DNA of 26,972 bases, taken from positions 1 to 26,972 of the forward strand of contig WJIN01000027.1 of NCBI GenBank assembly GCA_014730295.1. Reading direction: 5' to 3'. How positions within the stretch are numbered: position 1 is the stretch's first letter; every line of letters begins with the position of its first letter. The notes beneath the pieces are model-generated. The model had not been told where the DNA came from, did not search any database, and saw only the letters and a program-made list of their open reading frames with translations. This document shows, in pieces, positions 7,934 through 15,787 of the stretch. Origin of the DNA: Promethearchaeota archaeon. GTDB taxonomy: Archaea > Asgardarchaeota > Lokiarchaeia > Sigynarchaeales > SOKP01. The position numbers and the translations under genes were made by a program.

Positions 7934-7949
7934 GGGAAACTTTTATATA
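7934..7949 (+). promoter_or_regulatory. BRE/TATA promoter of the hdr-met cluster
   Basis: GGGAAAC (7934-7940) directly followed by TTTTATATA (7941-7949) is a near-ideal archaeal BRE plus TATA box. Initiation would fall near 7972-7976, leaving an AT-rich leader of about 120 bases before the ATG at 8096. A second possible TATA (AATATATAAAC at 7979) would shorten it to about 85. The first is the better match. Confidence 0.6.
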
Positions 7950-8095
7950 TCACATTATCATATAAAATACTTACAAATAAATATATAAACAAAATCGAAA
8001 AAAAGTACTCGAATCGACTAAAAATATCTAAAGTCATTGTTAAAGATCGTAATTCGTGTATTTTTTTAAAGTAAAACCGAAAAAAATGATAAATT

Positions 8096-11000
8096 ATGAC
8101 TAATAAAAAGTTGAATTCTGTACTTGTAATTGGAGGCGGGATATCGGGTATAGAAGCATCTCTAACGCTAGCAGAGCAAGGGTATAAAGTGATAATGGTG
8201 GAGAAAACCCCATCTATCGGCGGGAGAATGGCTCAATTAGATAAAACCTTTCCCACTTTAGATTGTTCAATCTGCATTTTAGCACCAAAAATGGTAGAAG
8301 TTGCGCGTCATCCTAATGTTGAATTACTGACATATTCTGAAGTGGAAGAGGTGAACGGTCAAGCGGGGGATTTTCAAGTGAAAGTCAGAAGAAAGGCTCG
8401 ATATGTTGATTGGGAAAAATGTACGGGTTGTGGATTATGTTCTGAAAAATGCCCTATGAAGAAAATCCCGAATGAGTTCGAGGAGGCGATGGGCAATCGA
8501 ACAGCGATTTATATTCCATTCCCACAAGCAGTACCGAGAAAGGCAACGATTGATGCGGAACAATGTCTTTACCTTACTAAAGGTGCGTGTCAGTTATGTT
8601 TGGAGCAATGTGAGGCTGATGCGATTAATTTTGAGATGGAAGATGAGATTTTGGATTATAAGGTCGGCTCAGTTATAGTGGCGACGGGATACGATTTGGT
8701 AGATTCGACATTACTTCCTCGGTACCACTATAATGAATATCCGAATGTTATCACCGCTATGCAGTACGAACGGCTTTTAAGCGCTTCAGGTCCTACGGAA
8801 GGGGAGTTGTTGCGTCCTTCTGATAATAAACACGCTCATGATGTTGCGTTTATTGGGTGTGTTGGCTCACGCAACGAGGATATTTGTCCGTACTGTTCTA
8901 AATTTTGCTGTATGTACATGGCAAAAGAAGGAGTAGTAACGAGGGAACATTCTCCAGAGACAAAAGTGACGGTATTTTACAATGATACAAGAGTGATCGG
9001 GAAAAATCAAGAAGAGTTTATTGAGAGAGCGAAGGATGAATATGGACTCATTTATTTCCATGGAATCCCAGGGGATGTGCGAGAAGATCCCGAAACCCAT
9101 AATTTATTCGTCAAACATGCAAATTTAGATACAGGTGAAGTTGAATCTACGGAATTTGATCTTGTAGTGCTCGCCAACGCTGTAATCCCTAGTGAAGGAA
9201 CAAAAAAGCTTGCTGAAGTCCTTGGGATCGAACTAAATGATATTGGATTTTTTAAAACCAAAGATTCTACAGAAGATTTGGAGTCAACAAAAGAAGGAAT
9301 ATATGTCACTGGCTCCTGTCAAAGTCCTGATGATATCGCCAATTCAGTTTCAAAGGCAGGTGGAGCGGCCGGATTAGCAGCGATGCATGTCCAACCGCTT
9401 AGTGAAGAGGAACAAGCAGTCGAATTACCCCCTTTAAAATATGTAAGAGAAAAAGAAACTCCTCGAATTGGGGTATTTGTATGTGAATGCGGGATCAACA
9501 TAGGAGGATATATGGATATTCCCGAAGTAGTTGAATATGCGAAAACTTTACCCGATGTGGTGTTTGCAATGCATAATAAATATAGTTGTTCAAGTCTGAC
9601 ACAAGATATCATAAAAGAGAAGGTTGAAGAACTCGATCTCAACAGAGTCGTAGTTGCCGCATGTACTCCAAGAACTCACGAGCCTTTATTTCAAAAAACC
9701 ATCCGTGAAGCGGGATTAAATGAATATCTCTTTAATTTTGTCAGTATACGGGAGTTGGATTCATGGGTTCATATGAAGGATCCTGAGAAAGCTACTGAAA
9801 AGGCAAAAGACCTTGTTCGAATGGGAGTTGCCAGGACGCGCTTCTTAAAACCGGAAGTAAAGATTATTGGTGATGTGAAACCATCGGCTTTAGTGATAGG
9901 AGGTGGCATTGCGGGAATGACGGCTGCGATGGAAATTGCTGAAAAAGGATTCACTGTTCATTTAGTTGAACGGGATGACAAATTAGGAGGACAACTCAAT
10001 CTTATCTATAAGATTAACTTTGATAGAATTAATTCAAACGAATTCTTAAAACAAAAGCTTGAAGAGTTTAACCAATATAAAGAAATAAAAACATATCTTA
10101 ATTCTGAAGTTGTCGATATCAAAGGGTCAGTAGGAGATTTTCAAGCAAAAATAAAGAATAATGATGATAATTCCACTAAAGAGATAGAAACGGGTGTAAT
10201 TATCGTAGCCACAGGAGCTCACGAATATAAGCCAGAGGGCTGGTATTATTATGGTGAAGATCCTCGGGTTATGACGCAGTTAGAATTATCGGAAAAATTA
10301 CGTGATGAAGAATTGGAGGATGGAGAATCCATTGTTTTTATTCATTGTGTAGGATCGCGACAGACAAATCCCGAACGAGGAGTATCTTATTGTTCTCTCA
10401 TTTGTTGCTCAGAATCAATTCGACATGCATTATATGTTAAAGAAAACTATCCGAATTCTGATATCTATGTGATGTATAGAGATATTAGGGTCGGGACGGA
10501 TGAAGAACAATATTATTGGGATGCTCGCGAAAATATAAACTATATCAGGTTTGATGAATATCCGCAAGTGGAATTGAGCAATGGCAAACTCAATGTTAGT
10601 GTGAAGGATATTTTAACTCAGATTAAGCTAAATGTAAAAGCCGATCGAGTGGTCCTTTCCACACCATTAATGCCATATGACAACAAACTCCTTTCTGAAT
10701 TATTAAAAGTTCCTTTAGACCAGAATGGATTCTTTTTAGAAGCCCATATTAAGCTTCGACCTGTGGATTTCGCGACTGACGGGATCTTTCTCGCTGGCAC
10801 TGCTCATGGACCAAAAGGAATTTCAGACTCGATCTCACAAGGAAGGGGAGCTGCGGCTCATGCGTTAATCCCGTTAACCACGGGAACGGTAGAAAACGAG
10901 CCTTTAGTATCTGTTGTGGATCCTGCCTTATGTATCGCCTGTCAGAAGTGTGAGGAAGTATGCAATTTCGGAGCTATCGGAGTTAATTTTAACAAAACCA

Positions 11001-11584
11001 AACTTGTGTCTGAATCTAATCCCTTGTTATGCAAAGGATGCGGAGATTGTGCAGCAGCTTGTCCCGCTGGGGCGATTGTAATGAGTCATTTCTCAGATGA
11101 CCAACTGACGCCGATGATATCAGAAGCGGTAAAAAGTAAGGAGACACCAAATATTGTTGCATTTCTCTGTAATTGGTGTAGTTATGCGGGAGCTGACACA
11201 TGTGGCGTAAGCAGATTTCAATATCCCACAAACATACGCCCAATTAGGGTAATGTGTTCGGGTAGAATACCTAAAAAATATATTTTACAAGCATTCTTGG
11301 AAGGTGCTGACGGTATTTTGATAGGTGGCTGTCATATTGGTGATTGCCATTATCTTGAAGGAAATTATGACGCTCAAAGACGGTATTTCCAACTGAGAGA
11401 TATCCTTCAGAAAGTGGGAATCAATCCGAAACGGTTACGGTTGGAATGGGTCTCAGCGAGTGAGGGAAAAAGATTCGCTGAGGTCGTATCTGATTTTACT
11501 GAGCAAATTCGTAGTTTGGGGCCCTTGGGAGACACGGGTGATAAAATTAAAATCGAACAAACTGGAGGAGGTGTGGTAGAATGA
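8096..11584 (+). CDS. hdrA: HdrA-HdrA-MvhD fusion, flavin-based electron-bifurcating subunit
   Basis: 1162 residues, about twice a normal HdrA. Module 1 (~1-435): FAD motif VIGGGISG (11-18), then an inserted ferredoxin cluster C109, C112, C115, C119. Module 2 (~450-895): the HdrA N-terminal CECGINIGG (C463, C465), CTPRTHEPLF, and a second FAD motif at G602-G604, without the inserted ferredoxin. Next come two [4Fe-4S] ferredoxin motifs (C946/949/952/956 and C979/982/985/989). Residues ~1015-1150 are an MvhD domain with FLCNWCSYAG (C1025, C1028). HdrA bifurcates electrons between ferredoxin and a second acceptor; MvhD passes electrons to or from a hydrogenase or formate dehydrogenase, not encoded here. 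The order of modules recalls QmoA plus QmoB in one chain. No selenocysteine. It overlaps hdrC by four bases (ATGA). Confidence 0.93.
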   Translation: MTNKKLNSVLVIGGGISGIEASLTLAEQGYKVIMVEKTPSIGGRMAQLDKTFPTLDCSICILAPKMVEVARHPNVELLTYSEVEEVNGQAGDFQVKVRRKARYVDWEKCTGCGLCSEKCPMKKIPNEFEEAMGNRTAIYIPFPQAVPRKATIDAEQCLYLTKGACQLCLEQCEADAINFEMEDEILDYKVGSVIVATGYDLVDSTLLPRYHYNEYPNVITAMQYERLLSASGPTEGELLRPSDNKHAHDVAFIGCVGSRNEDICPYCSKFCCMYMAKEGVVTREHSPETKVTVFYNDTRVIGKNQEEFIERAKDEYGLIYFHGIPGDVREDPETHNLFVKHANLDTGEVESTEFDLVVLANAVIPSEGTKKLAEVLGIELNDIGFFKTKDSTEDLESTKEGIYVTGSCQSPDDIANSVSKAGGAAGLAAMHVQPLSEEEQAVELPPLKYVREKETPRIGVFVCECGINIGGYMDIPEVVEYAKTLPDVVFAMHNKYSCSSLTQDIIKEKVEELDLNRVVVAACTPRTHEPLFQKTIREAGLNEYLFNFVSIRELDSWVHMKDPEKATEKAKDLVRMGVARTRFLKPEVKIIGDVKPSALVIGGGIAGMTAAMEIAEKGFTVHLVERDDKLGGQLNLIYKINFDRINSNEFLKQKLEEFNQYKEIKTYLNSEVVDIKGSVGDFQAKIKNNDDNSTKEIETGVIIVATGAHEYKPEGWYYYGEDPRVMTQLELSEKLRDEELEDGESIVFIHCVGSRQTNPERGVSYCSLICCSESIRHALYVKENYPNSDIYVMYRDIRVGTDEEQYYWDARENINYIRFDEYPQVELSNGKLNVSVKDILTQIKLNVKADRVVLSTPLMPYDNKLLSELLKVPLDQNGFFLEAHIKLRPVDFATDGIFLAGTAHGPKGISDSISQGRGAAAHALIPLTTGTVENEPLVSVVDPALCIACQKCEEVCNFGAIGVNFNKTKLVSESNPLLCKGCGDCAAACPAGAIVMSHFSDDQLTPMISEAVKSKETPNIVAFLCNWCSYAGADTCGVSRFQYPTNIRPIRVMCSGRIPKKYILQAFLEGADGILIGGCHIGDCHYLEGNYDAQRRYFQLRDILQKVGINPKRLRLEWVSASEGKRFAEVVSDFTEQIRSLGPLGDTGDKIKIEQTGGGVVE
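11564..11572 (+). promoter_or_regulatory. Ribosome binding site of hdrC
   Basis: GGAGGAGGT, 8 bases before the ATG at 11581, inside the end of hdrA. It fixes the start of hdrC and shows that Shine-Dalgarno initiation is used within this operon. Confidence 0.7.
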
Positions 11585-12114
11585 CTGAAGAGAAGGTTAT
11601 GAGTTCTGATGAATTAGATCATGGGTTACGCTATGAAATCAGTGAAAAAGTCGGAGCAAAATCACTACTAAAATGTATTCAATGTGGAGTATGCTCTTCT
11701 GGATGTACTGTATCGCAATATATCGATCTTCAACCGCATCGTGTAGTCGCATCCTTATTACTCGGCTTGAAAGATACTGTACTTAATAGCAACGCAATTT
11801 GGACTTGTAGTCTCTGTCATAGATGTACTGAACGGTGTCCTAAAAACGTGGATTATTCTTTTATCTTAGCATTACTGCGGAATATCGCATCTAAAGAGGG
11901 TAGAATTCCCAAGGAATATTCCAGCACTGTCGAGGTGATAAGCGAAAATGGATTTGTAGTTCCATATTCAGGTGGTATGAAAAATACTATCGATAGGCGT
12001 AGAGAAAAAATGGGACTGCCGGAAATAATCCCTCCGAAATTGGATGAGGTAAACTTTATATTGGAAGAAACTGGATTAGGAAATTTAATTAAAACAAAGG
12101 AGGAAGAAGAATAA
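11581..12114 (+). CDS. hdrC: Heterodisulfide reductase subunit C-like iron-sulfur protein
   Basis: 177 residues. Two [4Fe-4S] ferredoxin motifs: C32-x2-C35-x2-C38-x3-C42 (CIQCGVCSSGC) and C76-x2-C79-x2-C82-x3-C86 followed by proline (CSLCHRCTERCP). This is the HdrC pattern: an electron wire between the flavin protein HdrA and the catalytic HdrB. The tail (~140-177) is charged and without Cys. No membrane helices, so it is the soluble form. Start overlaps the hdrA stop and the stop lies one base before the hdrB start, so the three are translationally coupled. The identification is secure; in this setting the partner reaction is more likely MetVF chemistry than CoM-S-S-CoB reduction. Confidence 0.92.
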   Translation: MTEEKVMSSDELDHGLRYEISEKVGAKSLLKCIQCGVCSSGCTVSQYIDLQPHRVVASLLLGLKDTVLNSNAIWTCSLCHRCTERCPKNVDYSFILALLRNIASKEGRIPKEYSSTVEVISENGFVVPYSGGMKNTIDRRREKMGLPEIIPPKLDEVNFILEETGLGNLIKTKEEEE

Positions 12115-12115
12115 A

Positions 12116-12997
12116 ATGGAATATGCATTATTTTTGGGATGTACCATTCCCTTGAAATTTCCGCATTTTGAAGTTGCGTTTAGAGAAGTATGTAAAACAT
12201 TGGATATTGGTTTAAAACCCATGGACGGAGCGAGTTGTTGTCCGGAGCCCGTGTCTCTTCAATCCATAAATGTAGATGCATGGATGACCTTGGGTGCCAG
12301 AAATCTTGCCATCGCTGAAAAAATGGGTTTAGATGTTATGACTGTGTGCTCTGGATGTTATGAAACCCTCAAAACAGTAAAGGTCCTATTGGGGGAGGAT
12401 AAAGAACAGTTTGATAAGGTGAATTCAGTATTAAATAAAATCGGCTATGAGTACAAGGGAACTTCCGATGTACTCCATTTTGTAGAACTATTTAGCCAAG
12501 AGGAGATGCTCGAGAAAATAAAAGCTTCCATTAAAAACCCCTTAGGTGAGCTAAATATTGCGGCACATTACGGATGTCATCTTATTCGACCGAGTAAAAT
12601 TATGCAATTTGACGATCCAGAACGTCCTGAAACTATGGATAAGATATTGGACGTTTTAGGAGCAAATACTGTTGCATTTGCGTCAAAATTGGAATGTTGC
12701 GGCTATTGCGCTCGATTGAATGAAGATATCGGTTATGACTTAGTAAAAGAAAAAATGGTCGAGTTAGTTCATCTTGAAAACAAGGTAGATACGATGGTTG
12801 CAGTTTGTCCGGCGTGCGTAAGTCAATACGATAAGAAGGAGCGGATTTTATCCCGAAAAGTCGAAGAGGACCTCGACATACCGATCTTATATCTTCCCGA
12901 ATTGATGGCAGTTGCGTTTGGTGTCGATACTGAGAAATTAGATCTGCAGCGTAGAAGCATACGACCAACCAAATTAATGGAAAAATTAAAAATCTAA
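12116..12997 (+). CDS. hdrB: Heterodisulfide reductase subunit B-like protein (two CCG domains)
   Basis: 293 residues with two complete cysteine-rich CCG motifs: C9, C41-C42, C78, C81 and C154, C194-C195, C231, C234. In HdrB each motif binds a noncubane [4Fe-4S] cluster that reduces a disulfide in methanogens. All ligands are present here. Ribosome binding site AAAGGAGGAAG at 12097-12107. The gene closes the hdrACB group and is followed by a T8 run and then metV. HdrB next to MetV/MetF is known from acetogens, where the HdrABC part serves the methylenetetrahydrofolate reductase; whether this copy still reduces a disulfide is unknown. Confidence 0.92.
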   Translation: MEYALFLGCTIPLKFPHFEVAFREVCKTLDIGLKPMDGASCCPEPVSLQSINVDAWMTLGARNLAIAEKMGLDVMTVCSGCYETLKTVKVLLGEDKEQFDKVNSVLNKIGYEYKGTSDVLHFVELFSQEEMLEKIKASIKNPLGELNIAAHYGCHLIRPSKIMQFDDPERPETMDKILDVLGANTVAFASKLECCGYCARLNEDIGYDLVKEKMVELVHLENKVDTMVAVCPACVSQYDKKERILSRKVEEDLDIPILYLPELMAVAFGVDTEKLDLQRRSIRPTKLMEKLKI

Positions 12998-13081
12998 ATG
13001 AAACTCAATTTTTTTTAAAATTCAAAATAATCGAATAAAATAAAACAAAAAACGTGATTTAGAAAAAAGTGAAAGACCAAA
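12998..13081 (+). terminator. Poly-T run between hdrB and metV
   Basis: T8 at 13009-13016 preceded by AATGAAACTCAA, almost the same string as the terminator at 7770-7789. It may end part of the hdr transcripts. No good TATA box follows before metV at 13082, so read-through probably still supplies metVF. Confidence 0.35.
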
Positions 13082-13777
13082 ATGATAATAACCCAACAAA
13101 AAGATATTGATGAGATATATGGAATGATAGAGCCATACGATAAAATCTTGATCGCGGGATGCGATGGATGTTGTCAACCTCCAAGGTCTGTTGAAGAAGC
13201 TCGCGTATTGGGACAATTACTGGAATTAAAAGCAAGGAATAATGGAAAAGATCTCAAATGGAGAGCTATTACCGTATTGAGACAATGTGATGACAGAATT
13301 GTCGCGAGTACCGTACGACCCTTTGTTGGAGAATATGACGCTATCGTTTCTCTGGCTTGCGGGTTAGGTGTAGTAATGATGAATCGTGTCTTTAAAGATA
13401 TTCTAACCTTTCCGGGACAAGATAGCATGTATGGAGGTGCGGAAAATGCGGGAGAGAACTTTTATGTAGAATATTGTGAGTCATGTGGAGATTGTATTCT
13501 TGCAGAGACTGGCGGAGTGTGTCCAATGGCGGGATGTGCGAAACACCTTAGTAATGGGCCTTGTGGTGGTATGGTAGATGGAATGTGTGAAGTAGGCGGC
13601 TATGAACATGAATGTGCCTGGGTAAAAATATTTGAACGATTGAAAAAATTCGATAGGTTAGATCTTTTTAGAATATATCGTCCACCCAGAGATTACCGAT
13701 TGCGTACTTCACCGAGTTTTATTGAAATAAATAAAGAATATACAAATGAACCCCCTGAAGAGGAGGCGAAAGGATAA
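13082..13777 (+). CDS. metV: MetV, zinc/iron-sulfur partner of methylenetetrahydrofolate reductase
   Basis: 231 residues. N-terminal GCDGCCQPP gives C27, C30 and C31; a second group includes C132, C135 and C138 (CESCGDC), followed by GVCPMAGCAKH and NGPCGG. This is the MetV / methylenetetrahydrofolate reductase C-terminal family, which in acetogens forms a heterodimer with MetF and connects it electronically to HdrABC. The stop codon directly abuts the metF start (TAAATG at 13775-13780), so the two are made together. The ATG at 13082 follows a non-coding A-rich stretch and has no strong Shine-Dalgarno. Identification is firm; cluster type per cysteine group is taken from the family. Confidence 0.9.
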   Translation: MIITQQKDIDEIYGMIEPYDKILIAGCDGCCQPPRSVEEARVLGQLLELKARNNGKDLKWRAITVLRQCDDRIVASTVRPFVGEYDAIVSLACGLGVVMMNRVFKDILTFPGQDSMYGGAENAGENFYVEYCESCGDCILAETGGVCPMAGCAKHLSNGPCGGMVDGMCEVGGYEHECAWVKIFERLKKFDRLDLFRIYRPPRDYRLRTSPSFIEINKEYTNEPPEEEAKG

Positions 13778-14734
13778 ATGACAAATCGACCAGCATACAG
13801 TAATTTATGTAAAAAAATCGAGGAAGGTCACTTCACCATAACAGGAGAACTTGAACCTAAAAAAATACTGGATCTTGAAGAGATCATTGAATCCGCAAAG
13901 GAAATGAAGCGGACTAAAAAGATCGCAGCAGCAAATGTCACAGACGGACCACAAGGTGATGCATATATGTGTTCACTAGTGCCGAGTTATAAAGTACAAG
14001 AAGAGGCAGGAATTGAAGCCGTCTGGCAAGTAACTGTCCGTGATAGAAATCGAGTAGCATTATTTGGAGATGTGTTGGGAGCAGCAGTTATGGGATTAAA
14101 GAATATCCTAGTGCTCACTGGAGATCATACAGCCTTGGGAGATCATAAAAAAGGAAGAGCCGTATATGATTTAGATAGTACCCAGTTCTGCGATATGCTC
14201 TCAAAAATGATAGATGAAGGCACAGACCTTGAAGGAAACGAGCTGAAAGGAGGTAAAATCGAGATGAACTACGGATGCGTAGCCAATCCAAACAGTAACC
14301 CCAGAGAACCGGAGATCTTGAAAGTAGGACGAAAAGTCGAACAGGGAGTTGATTTTATCCAAACCCAAACCGCGTTTGATATTGATGAAGCTAAGGATTT
14401 TCTTAAAGATTTGGAACAATTCAACGTTCCCGTTTTGTTAGGTATCTTTCCGCTGAAATCCTATGGTATTGCTTGGTATTTCGATAATTATATACCTGGA
14501 GTAAGCGTTCCAAAAAACCTCCTTAAAGCTCTCAAAACCGCAGAAAAAGAAAACAAAGGAGACAAACCAGCCAAATATGCGGCAATCGATAAGATAAACA
14601 TTGAATTTTTCAAACCATTCATTGAGGAAATAAAAAAAACCACGAAAGCAGCAGGTATTCATTGCATGGCTGTTGAATATGAAAGGCTTTTCGACCCTCT
14701 CCTCAAAGAGTTCGAGGAATATACATATCTCTAA
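13778..14734 (+). CDS. metF: Methylenetetrahydrofolate reductase, MetF
   Basis: 318 residues, the normal MetF length, in a TIM-barrel pattern: an early ITGELEPKK strand carrying the glutamate expected near the active site, then AANVTDGPQG, NILVLTGDH, a long central loop, DFIQTQTAFD and VPVLLGIFPL. The enzyme interconverts methylene- and methyl-tetrahydrofolate (or a related C1 carrier) with FAD. Ribosome binding site GAGGAGG lies about 13 bases before the ATG. Placed after hdrACB and metV, it should get or give electrons through that complex rather than using NAD(P)H alone. A T9 run at 14801-14809 ends the unit. In archaea MetF replaces or complements the F420-dependent enzyme Mer. Confidence 0.92.
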   Translation: MTNRPAYSNLCKKIEEGHFTITGELEPKKILDLEEIIESAKEMKRTKKIAAANVTDGPQGDAYMCSLVPSYKVQEEAGIEAVWQVTVRDRNRVALFGDVLGAAVMGLKNILVLTGDHTALGDHKKGRAVYDLDSTQFCDMLSKMIDEGTDLEGNELKGGKIEMNYGCVANPNSNPREPEILKVGRKVEQGVDFIQTQTAFDIDEAKDFLKDLEQFNVPVLLGIFPLKSYGIAWYFDNYIPGVSVPKNLLKALKTAEKENKGDKPAKYAAIDKINIEFFKPFIEEIKKTTKAAGIHCMAVEYERLFDPLLKEFEEYTYL

Positions 14735-14800
14735 ATATCTGTCGTGAAGAAAAAATCGAATAATAAACAAAAAAAAGTTTTTTCCAAATAATTAAATAAA

Positions 14801-14809
14801 TTTTTTTTT
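14801..14809 (+). terminator. Poly-T terminator after metF
   Basis: T9, 67 bases beyond the metF stop, in an AT-only stretch, before the regulator gene. Confidence 0.4.
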
Positions 14810-14862
14810 ATATTTGTGTAGGACCAAATTACCAGATTTACTAAAAAAAAAGGTGGGCTGAT

Positions 14863-15324
14863 ATGAAAAATTTAGATAATAATGATAAAAAAATATTAGA
14901 AATGTTGATTGAGGATTCGAGGAGGCCATATCGAGAAATCGCAGAAGAGGTGGATCTTTCTGAATCAACAATTCGTAAGCGAGTAATTAAACTCCAAGAG
15001 GAGGGTGTGATTGAGAAATTTACAATTAGAGTTTGTCGGGAAGAGGAAAAATGCATTATGGCATTTGTGACGCTTATTCCGAAATCACAGAGTGAGATTA
15101 AGGAACTTCTCCGCGAAACTCAAGTCTTACCCGAGTGTGAGGAAGTTTATTTTCTTGCTGGAGAATGTGGGGTCCTATTAAAAGTGACTGTTCCAGAAAT
15201 AAATGAATTAGATGCTTTACTTGAATCATTCCGTGCGAGAAGCGATGTGAGAAGCGTAGAAAGAGTATGTGTAGTTTTAAAACCTATTAAGTCGCCCTCA
15301 CCTAATAACGGGTTTATGAGATAA
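14863..15324 (+). CDS. Lrp/AsnC-family transcriptional regulator
   Basis: 153 residues. Residues ~3-60 are the winged helix-turn-helix (LDNNDKKILEMLIEDSRRPY, then EVDLSESTIRKRVIKLQEEG), followed by a RAM/AsnC ligand-binding domain (CIMAFVTLIP, then GECGVLLKVTV and DALLESFRARSDVRSVERV). Such proteins form dimers to octamers and sense amino acids or other small metabolites. AGGTGG at 14851-14856 is a good ribosome binding site, 6 bases before the ATG. The gene has its own upstream AT-rich region and a T9 terminator. Lying between the metVF-hdr cluster and the methyltransferase gene, it is a candidate regulator of one or both; that is inference. Confidence 0.9.
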   Translation: MKNLDNNDKKILEMLIEDSRRPYREIAEEVDLSESTIRKRVIKLQEEGVIEKFTIRVCREEEKCIMAFVTLIPKSQSEIKELLRETQVLPECEEVYFLAGECGVLLKVTVPEINELDALLESFRARSDVRSVERVCVVLKPIKSPSPNNGFMR

Positions 15325-15326
15325 CC

Positions 15327-15335
15327 TTTTTTTTT
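15327..15335 (+). terminator. Poly-T terminator of the Lrp-type gene
   Basis: T9 starting three bases after the stop codon. Confidence 0.5.
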
Positions 15336-15787
15336 ATATAACTCATTTTCAGAGATTCTTACTTTTGTTATTGAATAAATCGATAATGATGTAAGATATT
15401 CGATATTCAATACGAAAAAAATAAATACCTTATCATTCCAAATTTTTAAAGCGATGCATAAAAAGCTGGAAACCTTAAAAGAAGAACTTAAGATAAAAAC
15501 CCTTTTTGGATTCATTTGATACCTTTATGGGTTGATCTTGGTTTTATTTAGTCTTTCTTTATTTGCGTACTCTTTGGAGGGGTGTCCATTTGCGGGGGAA
15601 AACACGATCGGGAGCTTTGTGAATGATTTGATTGGTTCTTTCCTTACAGAACTTGTCAACGGCTGTCGAATTTCGCGATTCAACACTATATTTAAGGCAA
15701 TTCATTTAAAGGAATTTCAATTTGAGATTTATTCAAGTTAAGATTTTATAATTTTTCATCTGATTATTATCTAAATATAAATATGAA
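15336..15787. other. Intergenic region, no convincing gene
   Basis: A 69-codon plus-strand ORF (from a TTG at 15532 to 15741) starts with a hydrophobic, signal-like stretch and contains two Cys residues, but it has no ribosome binding site and no family resemblance; it may be debris. Just before the methyltransferase gene there is a TATA-like CTAAATATAAAT around 15770-15781, too close to 15788 for a normal leader. Confidence 0.35.

Noticed and set aside
8096..11584. Possible selenocysteine in the HdrA or MvhD parts
   Set aside because: All expected positions are cysteine and there is no in-frame TGA before the end of the gene.
15532..15741. 69-codon ORF with signal-like N-terminus
   Set aside because: Only a TTG start, no ribosome binding site or promoter, no resemblance to a family; at most gene debris.
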